Shown one piece after another: positions 19,118 through 28,531 of a stretch of DNA of 64,000 nt. Location of the stretch: assembly GCF_002082015.1 (NCBI RefSeq), contig NZ_CP015109.1:870001-934000 (forward strand), written 5' to 3'. The notes beneath the pieces were generated by a model. It was not told the origin of the DNA and ran no database searches. It was given only the letters and a program-made list of their open reading frames with translations. Source of the stretch: Sporosarcina ureae. GTDB lineage: Bacteria; Bacillota; Bacilli; Bacillales_A; Planococcaceae. The position numbers were made by a program, and so were the translations under genes. Within the stretch, counting starts at the first letter, position 1, and every line of letters starts with the position of its first letter.

Positions 19118-19600
19118 ATGGCTTTTCAGATACTATTAAATTTCTTCATTGCAGTCGTTTGGATGTTCATGAATAGTTCATTGACACCTTCTACGTTCAT
19201 CATAGGATATCTTATCGGGCTGTTGATGATCATCATGACGCGCCGTTATTTCAGTGGACGCTTGTACATTTGGCGCATCTGGTCTGCGGTAAAATTAACA
19301 GCGATTTTCCTAAAAGAACTCATCTTGTCGAATATTTCCGTGTTGCTTTTAGTTATTAAACCGGATTTGTCGACTATGCAGCCGATGTTCTTTGCAATGC
19401 CAACTGAGCTTGAAAAAGATTGGGAAATCACGTTGTTATCTAGTTTAATTACGTTAACACCTGGTACGGTCGTCGTTCATGTTTCAGACGATCAACGTAC
19501 TCTGTATATCCACGCAATCGACGTAGACGATGTGGATGAAGCAATCGACTCTATTAAAAACACATTCGAGAAAGCCATTATGGAGGTGAGCCGAGGATGA
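19118..19600 (+). CDS. mrpE: Na+/H+ antiporter subunit E
   Basis: A 160-aa MnhE-domain protein with two or three N-terminal helices and a soluble C-terminal half containing SLITLTPGTVVVHVSDD, which is the family signature. It starts 6 nt after mrpD with AAAGGAG, and ends in an ATGA overlap with mrpF. Confidence 0.93.
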   Translation: MAFQILLNFFIAVVWMFMNSSLTPSTFIIGYLIGLLMIIMTRRYFSGRLYIWRIWSAVKLTAIFLKELILSNISVLLLVIKPDLSTMQPMFFAMPTELEKDWEITLLSSLITLTPGTVVVHVSDDQRTLYIHAIDVDDVDEAIDSIKNTFEKAIMEVSRG

Positions 19601-19878
19601 ACGTTTTTTATTCTGTCTGTCTCGTGCTAGTCATCCTGTCTATGCTCGGATTACTATATCGCGTATGGAAAGGTCCTTCCGTGCCAGATCGGCTAGTAGC
19701 TCTGGATGCGATTGGCGTCATGCTCATATCCGCCATCGCGCTGCTTTCCATCTTGTTCGATACGCCGTTCTTCATCGATGCGATTTTATTGATCGCTATC
19801 ATGTCGTTTATCGGCACAGTGTCCTTCTCAAAATTCATTGAGAGAGGAGAGATCATTGAACGTGGACCTAATAGCTGA
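19597..19878 (+). CDS. mrpF: Na+/H+ antiporter subunit F
   Basis: A 93-aa protein with three helices and the MnhF motif RVWKGPSVPDRLVALDAIG. ATGA overlap with mrpE upstream and overlap with mrpG downstream show translational coupling. Confidence 0.93.
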   Translation: MNVFYSVCLVLVILSMLGLLYRVWKGPSVPDRLVALDAIGVMLISAIALLSILFDTPFFIDAILLIAIMSFIGTVSFSKFIERGEIIERGPNS

Positions 19879-20245
19879 CATGATTATTGTGTTGCTCGTG
19901 ACGGTGGGGATCATTTTCACGATCGTCACAGTCATTGGAATTTTACGACTTCCCGATGTCTATACACGCGCACATGCCGCTTCAAAGAGCGCTACACTAG
20001 GAGTAATGAGTTTACTGCTCGGTATATTCCTTCACTTTTGGTGGAATGAAGGCCATTTCAGTGTGGCACTGTTGCTCGGTATCGTCTTTTTGTTTATCAC
20101 TTCTCCGATTGGCGGTCACTTAATGACACGTGCCGCTTATATGTCGGGTGTAGAACCTACCGACTTGACGGTTGGAGATGATTTAAAAGATGCAGTAATA
20201 GAACAACGTATTGAATCAGAAAAAAACACGCCGGATGACAAATAG
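19856..20245 (+). CDS. mrpG: Na+/H+ antiporter subunit G
   Basis: A 129-aa protein with three helices and the MnhG signature RLPDVYTRAHAASKSATLGV. TTG 19856 follows GAGAGGAGAG and overlaps mrpF by 23 nt; an in-frame ATG at 19838 lies before the ribosome site, and the next ATG (19880) would cut the first helix. Last gene of the mrp operon; its stop codon lies inside the terminator hairpin. Confidence 0.92.
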   Translation: MNVDLIADMIIVLLVTVGIIFTIVTVIGILRLPDVYTRAHAASKSATLGVMSLLLGIFLHFWWNEGHFSVALLLGIVFLFITSPIGGHLMTRAAYMSGVEPTDLTVGDDLKDAVIEQRIESEKNTPDDK

Positions 20246-20266
20246 TCATCACGGCGTGTTTTTTCA
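20222..20266 (+). terminator. Terminator of the mrp operon
   Basis: AAAACACGCCG pairs with CGGCGTGTTTT, extended by an inner GATGA/TCATC stem, and a T-run follows. The mrpG stop codon is in the loop. Confidence 0.88.
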
Positions 20267-20509
20267 ATAATATGGATAGTAAGGGTAATACGGTTGTGTA
20301 TAATATGGATAGCTGTTGTAGTAAGGTGGATAGTAACCTCCACCATAGCCACCTCCGTAACCGTAACCTGGAAATATAGCATTACCTAAAAATCCGCCAA
20401 CTAAGCCGCCTAGGAAAGGACCCCCGAAACCACCAAATCCACCTCCATAACCGCCGCCATAATGACCGCGACCGCCACCGTATCCACCTCTATGACTATG
20501 TCTTGTCAT
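20264..20509 (-). CDS. Gly/Tyr-rich small protein of unknown function
   Basis: An 81-aa protein with a basic N-terminus (MTRHSHRGGYGGGRGHYGGG), a hydrophobic centre with the pattern FLGGLVGGFLGNAIFPG, and a C-terminus made almost only of Tyr, Pro and Gly. No signal peptide is obvious. Composition resembles spore-coat or surface-associated low-complexity proteins of Bacilli, but no named family can be claimed. A strong GGGGGAA ribosome site at the right distance supports expression. It converges on the mrp operon and shares its terminator region. Confidence 0.7.
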   Translation of the reverse strand: MTRHSHRGGYGGGRGHYGGGYGGGFGGFGGPFLGGLVGGFLGNAIFPGYGYGGGYGGGYYPPYYNSYPYYTQPYYPYYPYY

Positions 20510-20579
20510 CTAACTTCCCCCTTTCCATGTATCCTATGTCTAGCCGGAAAGAAGGTGTGGGGAAAGCGCCTATATAGAA

Positions 20580-22094
20580 CTATTCTTGTTGTTCTGCTTC
20601 AGCAGCCAAACGCTCTACAAAGGTTGCCAATGTACGTACCATAACACCTGTAGCGCCTTTTGGGCCGAGCACATGTGGACTCGCTGCATCAGATGTACCC
20701 GCAATGTCTAAATGAATCCACGGTGTATTCCCTACAAATTCTCCAACGAAACCACCTCCGAAGATCATATGACCATCCCGTCCTGGTGAGTTATTTACAT
20801 CTGCGACATCACTTTTGCGAATCCGCTTCCGATCATTTTCAGTTAACGGTAGTTGCCAAATGAATTCTCCTGTTTCATCTGCCGCTTCTTGGAATTTCTT
20901 ATAAAATGCTTTATCGTTTGTTAAAGTGCCCGTTTTATCATGACCGAGCGCTACAATGACACCACCTGTTAGCGTGGCTACATCAATTAAGTACTCAGCG
21001 CCGGCTTGTTTTGCATATGTCACCGCATCAGCCAATACTAATCGGCCTTCTGCGTCTGTATTTAATACTTCAATTGTCTTGCCGCTTAAAGACGTGATGA
21101 CATCGTCCGGCTTGAACGCTTCACCAGAAATCATATTGTCAGAAGACGCAATGACGGCAATGACGTTTTTCTTCGGTCGTGACTCCCCTATGATCGCCAT
21201 AGCGCCGAGTACAGCTGCCGCGCCTCCCATATCGCCTTTCATGCCCACCATGCCGTCTTTAGGCTTCAACGAATAGCCACCAGTGTCGTACGTAATTCCT
21301 TTACCGACTAAGCCGATGACATCTTCCCATTGTTCTGTCGCTTGGTACTTCAGCACAATGAGTTTGGGCTCTTCTACTGAACCTTGATTGACCGCAAGAA
21401 TTGCTCCCATACCGAGCTCTTCCATTTCCGCTTTACCGAGAATATCGATTTCCAAGTCATAGCTCTCCGCTAATTCTCGTGCATACTCCGCCATCTTAGT
21501 TGGCGTTAATAGATTAGGCGGGACATTGACTAGCGTCCGGGCTTCGTTCACTGCATGTGCGGAAATCATGCCCACTTCTCCAGCAGCAGTGACACGTTCT
21601 TCATCTTCCGTCGTGAAGAATGTCACAGTAGTTAGTCGGACATCCACTTCATTGGAAGATGTCTTGAATCCCTCATATGCGTAGGAGCCCATTCCGATAC
21701 CCTCAGAGGCCAGGAACGCCACGTCCTCACTATCAATCTCTTCATTGCAGAACGGGGCTGTCCAGACGCCTACAGTGCGTACACGGTCGTTGTGTAGTTG
21801 TTTACCTACCTCGGCGAATAATTCGCGCAATGTTTGCTCTGTCAGTCGTTTCTGATTGCCAACGCCTACAAAGTATACGCGGTCGTAACTTTGCTTCGAT
21901 AACGCAGGCATTTTAGTAATCGCCTTAAACTTCTGTTGCACGTCATGTGATTTGATCCAGTCTGATAATGAAGGATGGAAAGAGTCAACGAACGTATCGA
22001 AGCCTTCTACATTTTCTGGATGATCGGGTATACCTACAATCAGTACTTCTACTTCCTTTTGATCCATTGCGGATGCTGTTTCTACGTGTATCAT
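20580..22094 (-). CDS. pepA: Leucyl aminopeptidase (M17, PepA/YuiE)
   Basis: A 504-aa cytosolic metallo-aminopeptidase that removes N-terminal residues from peptides. The C-terminal catalytic domain (about 180-500) contains VGKGITYDTGGYSLKP with metal and catalytic Lys residues, NTDAEGRLVLADAV (the M17 signature) and GYTGTL-type 'LGHDKTGTLTND'. The N-terminal domain is the usual alpha/beta regulatory half. B. subtilis YuiE is the positional equivalent: yuiD lies divergent next to it. Start ATG follows GGGGAGGAAC. Confidence 0.93.
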   Translation of the reverse strand: MIHVETASAMDQKEVEVLIVGIPDHPENVEGFDTFVDSFHPSLSDWIKSHDVQQKFKAITKMPALSKQSYDRVYFVGVGNQKRLTEQTLRELFAEVGKQLHNDRVRTVGVWTAPFCNEEIDSEDVAFLASEGIGMGSYAYEGFKTSSNEVDVRLTTVTFFTTEDEERVTAAGEVGMISAHAVNEARTLVNVPPNLLTPTKMAEYARELAESYDLEIDILGKAEMEELGMGAILAVNQGSVEEPKLIVLKYQATEQWEDVIGLVGKGITYDTGGYSLKPKDGMVGMKGDMGGAAAVLGAMAIIGESRPKKNVIAVIASSDNMISGEAFKPDDVITSLSGKTIEVLNTDAEGRLVLADAVTYAKQAGAEYLIDVATLTGGVIVALGHDKTGTLTNDKAFYKKFQEAADETGEFIWQLPLTENDRKRIRKSDVADVNNSPGRDGHMIFGGGFVGEFVGNTPWIHLDIAGTSDAASPHVLGPKGATGVMVRTLATFVERLAAEAEQQE

Positions 22095-22250
22095 GTGTGT
22101 TCCTCCCCTTTTCTTTACGCCTTCCCCATACTAGTATAGACTAGTCAGATTAGCACTTCCAACTACAAATAATTGTTCGTTGGATAACGAGTAGATCCAA
22201 ATTATGTTATACTGATTGCTAAACTACTGACAGTAAAGGAGTGGAATCTC

Positions 22251-22727
22251 TTGGCTATATTTGAAAACATACCGCTCCTCGCAGCGCTATTCGCCATCTT
22301 ATTTGCCCAATTTGTAAAAATTCCTATTCATTTTTTATTAACACGTAAACTCAATTTCGGACTTATGACATCCACAGGTGGCATGCCCAGCTCTCACTCA
22401 GCAGCAGTTACTGCACTCACAACCGCCATCGCATTCGAAGCTGGCTTGGACTCGCCATTATTCGCCATATCCGCTATCTTCGCGGTCATCGTCATGTTCG
22501 ACGCAACGGGGATCCGCTACCAAGCAGGACAACAGGCTTTGATCATCAACCAAATGCGCTCAGATTTCCAAATATTCGTCAGCGATTTGAAAGACTGGCC
22601 TAAAAAAGACAACGACGCAAAAATCCAAGAACTCAAAACCCTACTTGGCCACAAACCCAACGAAGTATTCTTCGGAGCCCTAACAGGTATCCTCATTTCG
22701 ATCATTACGTATACGGTTATATTGTAA
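22251..22727 (+). CDS. yuiD: Divergent PAP2-family membrane protein (YuiD, DUF212)
   Basis: A 158-aa membrane protein. The motifs KLNFGLMTSTGGMPSSHSAAV and FDATGIRYQAGQQALIIN are diagnostic for DUF212 (divergent PAP2, acid-phosphatase fold). The enzymatic role is not established. TTG 22251 follows AAGGAG. An extended -10 (TGTTATACT, about 22204-22212) lies upstream. Divergent from pepA/yuiE as in B. subtilis. Confidence 0.88.
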   Translation: MAIFENIPLLAALFAILFAQFVKIPIHFLLTRKLNFGLMTSTGGMPSSHSAAVTALTTAIAFEAGLDSPLFAISAIFAVIVMFDATGIRYQAGQQALIINQMRSDFQIFVSDLKDWPKKDNDAKIQELKTLLGHKPNEVFFGALTGILISIITYTVIL

Positions 22728-22885
22728 CGTCTTCAACTCCACTACGTCGCTTACGGGTCTCTCTCGCAATGAGACTACCGCTATTATCGCATTCGTTTGA
22801 TTATTATGAGGGAATTTTTACACGTCACACAAGATAGTAGAATGAAAGGTGCCTTTCTCTTACCAATCTTTCATTTTCTTTTAAA

Positions 22886-22950
22886 AAGCAAAAACGGAAC
22901 TGTCACAAGATGTCGTAACATACGACTTCCTGTCCAGCTCCGTTTTTTCA
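22886..22950 (+). terminator. Terminator-like hairpin, yuiD / yuiB intergenic
   Basis: AAAAACGGAACTG pairs imperfectly with CAGCTCCGTTTTTT across a loop that itself holds an AAGATGTCGTA / TACGACTTC stem. T-run at the end on the + strand and A-run on the other side, so it may serve both convergent genes. The rest of the 245-bp gap shows nothing. Confidence 0.7.
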
Positions 22951-22972
22951 TATCCACACCTAGCAAAGAGTA

Positions 22973-23299
22973 TCAGAACATCTGATACCCCATCTTGCGT
23001 AAAACCTTCATTACAAAACCTGCGATAATCGCTCCAACCATACCACTCGCCAAAATCACGATATCCACTGCATGTAGCGACATCAAATTCGCCCCCAGCT
23101 CACTAAAAGCAAAACTAGGTTTCGTAATGTATTCATACATCGGCACATCATCAATAATAAATATCACGATAATTGGGTAAATAATAGCCATAAGCCACGT
23201 CATGCGTAACAGCATATTCAATAAAAAGCCAATACCGAAAAACATAACGATAAATATCAAGATCGATAGCATCACTTGTGCTATGGATATAGTTTGCAT
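22973..23299 (-). CDS. yuiB: YuiB-like small membrane protein
   Basis: A 108-aa protein with three helices: an N-terminal pair around ILIFIVMFFGIGFLLNMLLRMTW and a C-terminal one near VIILASGMVGAIIAGFVM. The pattern agrees with B. subtilis YuiB, and it sits between yuiD and yumB as expected. Function unknown. ATG 23299 follows TGGAGG; a longer start at 23323 has no ribosome site. yuiA and yuiC, which flank yuiB in B. subtilis, were not found. Confidence 0.7.
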   Translation of the reverse strand: MQTISIAQVMLSILIFIVMFFGIGFLLNMLLRMTWLMAIIYPIIVIFIIDDVPMYEYITKPSFAFSELGANLMSLHAVDIVILASGMVGAIIAGFVMKVLRKMGYQMF

Positions 23300-23480
23300 G
23301 CTTGCTAACCTCCAGTTCATCACCTCAACATTTTACAGGATGAGGAGACGGCTTTCAATAGAATGAGACAGAGTACACAGAACGTTCTTCTCAGATGTCA
23401 TGAATTTTTAAAATTTGACAGACGAATTTCCTTGCTTTGACTACTTCCACGGTTGACTTGTTGCCTATTTTGTTGCACAC

Positions 23481-23510
23481 AAAAAGCACTCGCTTCTGCG
23501 AGTGCTTTCC
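23481..23510 (-). terminator. Terminator after yumB
   Basis: On the minus strand AAAGCACTCGC and GCGAGTGCTTT form a perfect stem with a 4-nt loop, followed by TTTTTGTG. Confidence 0.88.
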
Positions 23511-23518
23511 TGTATCCA

Positions 23519-24733
23519 TTATAACACGTTGAATTTACCTTTTTTAATCGTTAACCCGAGACCACCGATCATGAATAGTGCACGGTTGTCGATCATTTTC
23601 TTCATGAATGATGCTTTTGTTCCCGTCACTTTTTTATCGAATACTACACCAATCGCATCGGAATCACCTAAAGAACAAACGCTACCTTTTAAATCCGGCA
23701 CGAATTCTTTTGTTGGGTTTCCTTTCATCAATGCGATGATGTTGTTAGCAATCATATCACCTTGTTGCATAGCGATTTGTGCAGTTGGTGGGTATGGACG
23801 GTTGATGGCTTCATTAATCATCAACGCGCAGTCACCTACTATAAATACATCGTCGAATCCTGGTGCACGCATGTCTTTCTCAACTTTTACACGAGCACGC
23901 ATGTTTTCTATGCCAGATTCTTCAATCAGATGGTTACCACGGACACCAGCAGCCCATACAACCGTACCTGCTTTGATGAATTCAAACTCATCTTCGCCTT
24001 TTTTAATCTTCACGCCTTCAGGAGTTGCTTCTACAACCGGTGTACCGATAGAAAACTCTACACCTTTTGAGCCCAATTGACGCATTGCATACTCCACAAG
24101 TTCCGGATCGAAACCAGGCAATACCATTGGAGCTGCTTCTACACATAAAATGCGAACCTTTTTGGCTGGCACATCATATTCCTTACATAATTCAGGTACA
24201 CGGTTTCCTAGCTCACCTAGATACTCGATGCCTGTGAAACCTGCTCCACCTACGACGATAGTTAGACGGCTATCGTCTTTTACTTCTTCAGTAGACCAAG
24301 TTGCGAATTGATATTCCATGTGATCACGAATGTGACGAGCTGCATTTACATTGGCAATAGACAATGCGTATTTGTCCAAACCTGGAATTCCGAAAGTTTC
24401 TCCTTCGAAGCCAAGACCGATTACTAGGTAATCATATGTGTGAGAACCAAGGTTTGTTTTTACGCTTTTTGTCGCGACATCGATGCCAGTAACTTCTGCT
24501 TCGATGAACTTTACTTTATTACTATTGATTACACTAGAAATATCATAGCGAACTTGTTCTGGAGATAATGTTCCAGCTGCCGCTTCGTGCAACCATGTAG
24601 ATTCGTAGTGATAGTCATTTTTGTTGATCAGAACAATATCTGCTTCATCTGCACCTAATGACTTTTGCAAATTCACAACAGTCATCAAGCCACCATAACC
24701 TGCACCCAATACTAAGATTGTTGGTCTTTTCAC
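23519..24733 (-). CDS. yumB: Type II NADH dehydrogenase-like flavoprotein (YumB)
   Basis: A 404-aa FAD/NAD(P) oxidoreductase of the NDH-2 family. The FAD site is [10 protein letters not shown] at the N-terminus, the NAD(H) site is [16 protein letters not shown] near residue 165, and the second FAD block is [10 protein letters not shown] near residue 300. Such enzymes pass electrons from NADH to menaquinone without pumping. Start is GTG 24733 with AGGTGG. A second, more distant paralogue (yutJ) lies 3.4 kb away. The 236 bp between this start and yutM hold nothing I could assign. Confidence 0.88.
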   Translation of the reverse strand: MKRPTILVLGAGYGGLMTVVNLQKSLGADEADIVLINKNDYHYESTWLHEAAAGTLSPEQVRYDISSVINSNKVKFIEAEVTGIDVATKSVKTNLGSHTYDYLVIGLGFEGETFGIPGLDKYALSIANVNAARHIRDHMEYQFATWSTEEVKDDSRLTIVVGGAGFTGIEYLGELGNRVPELCKEYDVPAKKVRILCVEAAPMVLPGFDPELVEYAMRQLGSKGVEFSIGTPVVEATPEGVKIKKGEDEFEFIKAGTVVWAAGVRGNHLIEESGIENMRARVKVEKDMRAPGFDDVFIVGDCALMINEAINRPYPPTAQIAMQQGDMIANNIIALMKGNPTKEFVPDLKGSVCSLGDSDAIGVVFDKKVTGTKASFMKKMIDNRALFMIGGLGLTIKKGKFNVL

Positions 24734-24969
24734 GTAAATCGAACCACCTTTTAATTTCTTAAACGCCGAGAACGTGTAAAATCAATCTTACTTGGTTTTG
24801 CAGTGCCGGCATTTAGTTTGATATGAATAGAATCTTACTTTCATTACTAATAGTAGACCTTTTGAGCGCGTATTTCAACAGAATTATTATTATGCAAATA
24901 ATCAATTTAGACTAGTGATTTGTCACGTCTATAATTTCACCACATCTTGCTCGGCTAAGATGGGTAGAT

Positions 24970-25335
24970 TTATTCGCAATCAGCAGGTGCGCCAGCTTTT
25001 TTAGCTGTTCTAAATGAAGTTCCGCAACCGCAATTGGCAATCGCATTCGGATTGTCGATGGTGAAGCCGCCACCCATAAGAGATTCTTTATAATCCACTT
25101 TTGTACCTACGAGAACAGCTGCATCTTCTTCTTTTACTACTACCGGAACTCCGTGAGCAATATACGAGATGTCATCGTCTTCTTTTTCTTGGGTAAAACC
25201 AAGAGCGTATGTTAACCCTGTGCAACCTCCGCCTTTGACGGAAACGCGCAAGAAAGATCCTTCTTCTTCGTTATGAGTCATCATTTTCTTCACGTGAAAT
25301 GCTGCCGCTTCTGTAATCTCTACTGTGTTTGTCAT
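24970..25335 (-). CDS. yutM: HesB/IscA-family Fe-S carrier (YutM)
   Basis: A 121-aa A-type Fe-S carrier. The three conserved Cys are present: one in VKGGGCTGLTY and two in the C-terminal NCGCGTSF. It would accept clusters from the SUF machinery encoded at 42.9-48.1 kb and deliver them to apoproteins. The ATG at 25335 was preferred to 25344 on spacing; the ribosome site (AAAGTGAG) is modest. Confidence 0.9.
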   Translation of the reverse strand: MTNTVEITEAAAFHVKKMMTHNEEEGSFLRVSVKGGGCTGLTYALGFTQEKEDDDISYIAHGVPVVVKEEDAAVLVGTKVDYKESLMGGGFTIDNPNAIANCGCGTSFRTAKKAGAPADCE

Positions 25336-25464
25336 CAATACCACTCACTTTCCACGTTTTCTTTTTATCATATCAATCTTTTTCATCACAATGCAAACAA
25401 ATAGTCCCCCTACTAGGCCTATTTTAATGTATAATAAGACTTAGGACAGAAAGGAATGATACTA

Positions 25465-26160
25465 GTGGAAATCAGCCCGTTTTACGAGAGAAAGATGCAA
25501 TGCTTACTGTGTAAAGAGCATTTTCCTACTACTAAAATTCGTTCTCGCCAAGTAAGGGTAGTTGATCATGATAGCGATTTTAGACCTATTTATATAGATA
25601 AGGAAATTAATCCTATTTTTTATAATGTAGCTGTTTGTCCATCTTGCGGTTTTGCATTCACTGATGATTTCGCTCCGTACTTCGCGCCAGGCACAAAAGA
25701 GATGATCGCTAAAAATATCACAGCCAAATGGCGCAGTCGCTCATTTGGAGGCGAACGGACGCAAGAGCAGGCAGTGGAAGCCTATAAATTAGCTTATTTA
25801 AGTGCCAACTTTAAAAAAGAAAAGCATTTAACGATGGCAGGAATGATGTTGCGTATAGCTTGGATTTATCGTCAGGATGAAAATCGCCAAAAAGAAATGC
25901 GTTATCTAGAAGTATCTCGTGACCTGTACATCCGTGCATTTTCTGAAGGGGATTATATGGGAACTCAAATGTCTGAAACTCGTGTGCAATACATTATTGC
26001 AGAATTATCTTGGCGCATTCATGATCGTGCAGAAGCAATTCGAAACTTTTCACGTGTCATTGAAACGCAAAATAGATCGACTGAACCTACAGTCATCCAA
26101 ATGGCCAAAGATCGATGGCAGGAAATTCGTGACGCAGAAACCATCCATAAAACTAGCTGA
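25465..26160 (+). CDS. DUF2225 protein with two CxxC pairs
   Basis: A 231-aa protein. The N-terminal part has two Cys pairs (CLLC near residue 12 and CPSCGFAF near 60), probably a zinc site. The rest is helical with TPR-like spacing (AVEAYKLAYLSANF, GMMLRIAWIYRQ, RAEAIRNFSRVI). This is the DUF2225 plan; function is unknown. GTG 25465 sits 9 nt after AAAGGA; an ATG at 25456 abuts the ribosome site and is less likely. Closed by a strong terminator. Confidence 0.82.
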   Translation: MEISPFYERKMQCLLCKEHFPTTKIRSRQVRVVDHDSDFRPIYIDKEINPIFYNVAVCPSCGFAFTDDFAPYFAPGTKEMIAKNITAKWRSRSFGGERTQEQAVEAYKLAYLSANFKKEKHLTMAGMMLRIAWIYRQDENRQKEMRYLEVSRDLYIRAFSEGDYMGTQMSETRVQYIIAELSWRIHDRAEAIRNFSRVIETQNRSTEPTVIQMAKDRWQEIRDAETIHKTS

Positions 26161-26165
26161 ATAAT

Positions 26166-26212
26166 GAAAGCCGTGCAAAGAAGATCATACTTCATTTGCA
26201 CGGCTTTTTTAT
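26166..26212. terminator. Bidirectional terminator
   Basis: AAAGCCGTGCAAA pairs with TTTGCACGGCTTT; T-run follows on the + strand. It separates the DUF2225 gene from convergent yutI. Confidence 0.88.
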
Positions 26213-26221
26213 TTAATGAAA

Positions 26222-26461
26222 TTAAAAAACCTGTTCTACTTCTACTACGCCTGGTACTTCTTCAAGTAGTGCACGTTCAATACCTGCTTTTAATGTAATC
26301 GTCGAACTCGGGCAAGTTCCGCATGCTCCTAAAAGTCGCAGCTTTACAATTCCTTCGTCAATGTCCACTAATTCACAGTCTCCTCCGTCACGCAAGAGGA
26401 ATGGGCGCAATTTATCTAGCACTTCTTTTACCGGCTCATATAATTTAGTATCTGTTGTCAT
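26222..26461 (-). CDS. yutI: NifU-domain Fe-S protein (YutI)
   Basis: A 79-aa stand-alone NifU C-terminal domain. The conserved [20 protein letters not shown] holds the CxxC that binds a cluster. Such Nfu-type proteins carry or store Fe-S clusters. ATG 26461 is favoured over a GTG at 26470 that lies only 3 nt after AAGGAG. Divergent from yuzD, as in B. subtilis. Confidence 0.88.
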   Translation of the reverse strand: MTTDTKLYEPVKEVLDKLRPFLLRDGGDCELVDIDEGIVKLRLLGACGTCPSSTITLKAGIERALLEEVPGVVEVEQVF

Positions 26462-26544
26462 TGTAATCACACTCTCCTTTCCTTATACTTATTATAAACT
26501 GCCAAGCAGAAAAAATCCAATAATGAATCGGAGGTTTGATTAAT

Positions 26545-26871
26545 ATGTCGCAAACACCAGTTACAATTGAAGTATATGGAGCAGAAATCATCTGTGCCAG
26601 TTGCGTAAATGCACCTTCTTCCAAAGATACGTATGAATGGCTCCAGGCGGCCATATCAAGAAAGTACCCTGAACAACCATTTACTATTACGTATATTGAT
26701 ATTGATCAAGAAGTAGAAGAATCACGTCAGCAAGAAATTGTCGAGAAAATTCGTGAAGACGAGTATTTTTACCCGCTCGTCATGATTAATAACGAAATGA
26801 TCGGTGAAGGTCATATTCAACTGAAGCCAGTCTTTAACGCCTTAGAAAATCATGGTTACCAAGCAGGATAA
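26545..26871 (+). CDS. yuzD: DUF1462 thioredoxin-like protein (YuzD)
   Basis: A 108-aa protein with a thioredoxin-like start (ITIEVYGAEIICASC in outline) carrying one CASC motif, then TYEWLQAAISRKYP. This matches DUF1462/YuzD, which often sits next to Nfu genes; a role in redox or Fe-S chemistry is inference. ATG 26545 lies 10 nt after GGAGG. Confidence 0.82.
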   Translation: MSQTPVTIEVYGAEIICASCVNAPSSKDTYEWLQAAISRKYPEQPFTITYIDIDQEVEESRQQEIVEKIREDEYFYPLVMINNEMIGEGHIQLKPVFNALENHGYQAG

Positions 26872-26912
26872 ATTGATAATTTGATGGATTAATTGAGAAC
26901 AATCCATTCATT

Positions 26913-26950
26913 AAAGCGGTCATTCTACGTCGAATTGACCGCTTTTTTGT
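26913..26950 (+). terminator. Terminator after yuzD
   Basis: AAAGCGGTCA pairs with TGACCGCTTT, then T-run. Confidence 0.85.
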
Positions 26951-26984
26951 ATCCAATTACCGCATTATACATATATAACTAAAG

Positions 26985-27012
26985 AAAAAGCCACTTCATA
27001 GAAGTGACTTAT
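26985..27012 (-). terminator. Terminator after yutJ
   Basis: On the minus strand AAGTCACTTC pairs with GAAGTGGCTT, followed by TTTTC. Confidence 0.8.
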
Positions 27013-27024
27013 AGATATGGATAA

Positions 27025-28092
27025 TTAACCATTATGCCATTTGTACATCCATAGCAACCCGGATTTCATTAGACGGGCGATTCTTCCTGTCACGGTACGA
27101 TCTGCCAAGTACGCAAATCCTTGTTTCTTTCCTAACGACCCCATGAAACCTTTTAGTTTTAGCTCCGGCATTTCAAGCATTAATGGCTCACCTTTCCAAG
27201 TCGAGCGTAGTACTTGAACGATTTGCTCCCCTTGCACTTCTGCCAATTGAGCGCTTGGTGCGTGTGGAAGCGCAGCAATGTCTCCGACTACGTAAACGTT
27301 TCGGTTACTTGGGACTTGGTGATATTGGTTGAGTACGATACGGCCTGAACGGTCTTTCTGAATGACTAAATCGTCCACGACCTTGCCTGGCTTAATACCA
27401 GCCGTCCAAACTACTGCATCTACATCAATGGTCTCTTCATGGTTATACAGAATATGTTCGCCTACTTGAGTAATGTTGGAATTCGCCACGACTTCTACTT
27501 CGTTTTGATCAAACCAACCTTTTACGAAATTACTCAATCGTTCAGGGAAGTCACGTAAAATACGCGGGCTGCGGTCGAATAATTTAATTTTCAAGTCTGG
27601 ACGACTTTCGCGTAATTCACTTGCTAATTCGATTCCGCTCAGTCCCGCACCAACGATTCCTACTGTCGCCCCATCACCTAGTCCTAGTAACGTCTGATAC
27701 GTCCTGCGAGATTTGCCGATTGTTTGTATACTCAGTGTATGTTCAGCAGCTCCAGGCACGTTGTGGTAATTATCTTCACTGCCTAGTCCGATGACTAATT
27801 CGTCATATGCTAGTGCTTGACCATCTGCTAACAACACTTCTTTTTCTTCGAGCTTAATTTCTTGAATCTCGCCTTCGACTACTTTCAATTGGTCATGAAC
27901 AGGGATCGCAACGCGTACATCGGAATCAGAAACGGTTCCTGCTGCAAGCGCATAAAATTCTGTTTTCAAACTATGAAATAAGGTTCTATCGACAAGTGTA
28001 ATTTCAATATCGCTTGGTAATTCTTTATTTAGCAAACGCAATAAAATTCTCATGTTACCATAGCCGGCACCTAGTAATAGTAATTTTCTCAT
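27025..28092 (-). CDS. yutJ: NADH dehydrogenase-like flavoprotein (YutJ)
   Basis: A 355-aa NDH-2 family protein. FAD site LLLGAGYGNMRIL at the N-terminus, nucleotide site TVGIVGAGLSGIELASEL near 145, and VYVVGDIAALPHAPSAQLAEVQGEQ near 270. It is shorter than yumB. The YutJ subgroup has no proven substrate. Start ATG follows AGAAGGAGAAC. Divergent from yuzB. Confidence 0.85.
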   Translation of the reverse strand: MRKLLLLGAGYGNMRILLRLLNKELPSDIEITLVDRTLFHSLKTEFYALAAGTVSDSDVRVAIPVHDQLKVVEGEIQEIKLEEKEVLLADGQALAYDELVIGLGSEDNYHNVPGAAEHTLSIQTIGKSRRTYQTLLGLGDGATVGIVGAGLSGIELASELRESRPDLKIKLFDRSPRILRDFPERLSNFVKGWFDQNEVEVVANSNITQVGEHILYNHEETIDVDAVVWTAGIKPGKVVDDLVIQKDRSGRIVLNQYHQVPSNRNVYVVGDIAALPHAPSAQLAEVQGEQIVQVLRSTWKGEPLMLEMPELKLKGFMGSLGKKQGFAYLADRTVTGRIARLMKSGLLWMYKWHNG

Positions 28093-28230
28093 AATGTTCT
28101 CCTTCTATGTCTATTTTCTTATGCATCTCATTTGCCATTATAGCAGTTTGTGATAACTTTCACAATATGTCATGTTGATTGACGCTTTTGTAAAAAAAGA
28201 GTACCATTTCTAGTAGGCGAGGTGAGAAAG

Positions 28231-28467
28231 ATGAATCCCATCGTGGAGTTTTGTATGAGTAATTTGGCAAATGGTGCCTACCCCGTATTCGAAACGTTGG
28301 AGCGTGATCCAAACATCGACGTACTAGAATACGGCTGCTTGAGCTATTGTACGAAATGTAGTGATACGTTGTACGCTATTGTAAATGGTGAACTTGTTGA
28401 AGCGGATACTGCGGATGAATTGACAAAGGAAATTTATCAGTTCATTGAAGATAATCCCCTTTTCTAA
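28231..28467 (+). CDS. yuzB: DUF1450 protein (YuzB)
   Basis: A 78-aa protein with an N-terminal Cys (EFCMSNLANG) and a C-x2-3-C-x2-C cluster (GCLSYCTKCSDTLYA), a probable thioredoxin-like Fe-S or zinc-binding fold. The length equals B. subtilis YuzB. ATG 28231 sits after AGGTGAG. Its 3' end is followed by a GC-containing hairpin. Confidence 0.85.
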   Translation: MNPIVEFCMSNLANGAYPVFETLERDPNIDVLEYGCLSYCTKCSDTLYAIVNGELVEADTADELTKEIYQFIEDNPLF

Positions 28468-28481
28468 TAAAAATAAACCTA

Positions 28482-28531
28482 TGCGGTGTCCTAGAAGCTG
28501 GTATGCTTGTAGGGCATCCTTTTTTGTATAG
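28482..28531 (+). terminator. Probable terminator after yuzB
   Basis: GGTGTCCTA pairs with TAGGGCATCC, allowing wobble, and TTTTTT follows. Nothing else was found in the gap up to 28670. Confidence 0.6.
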
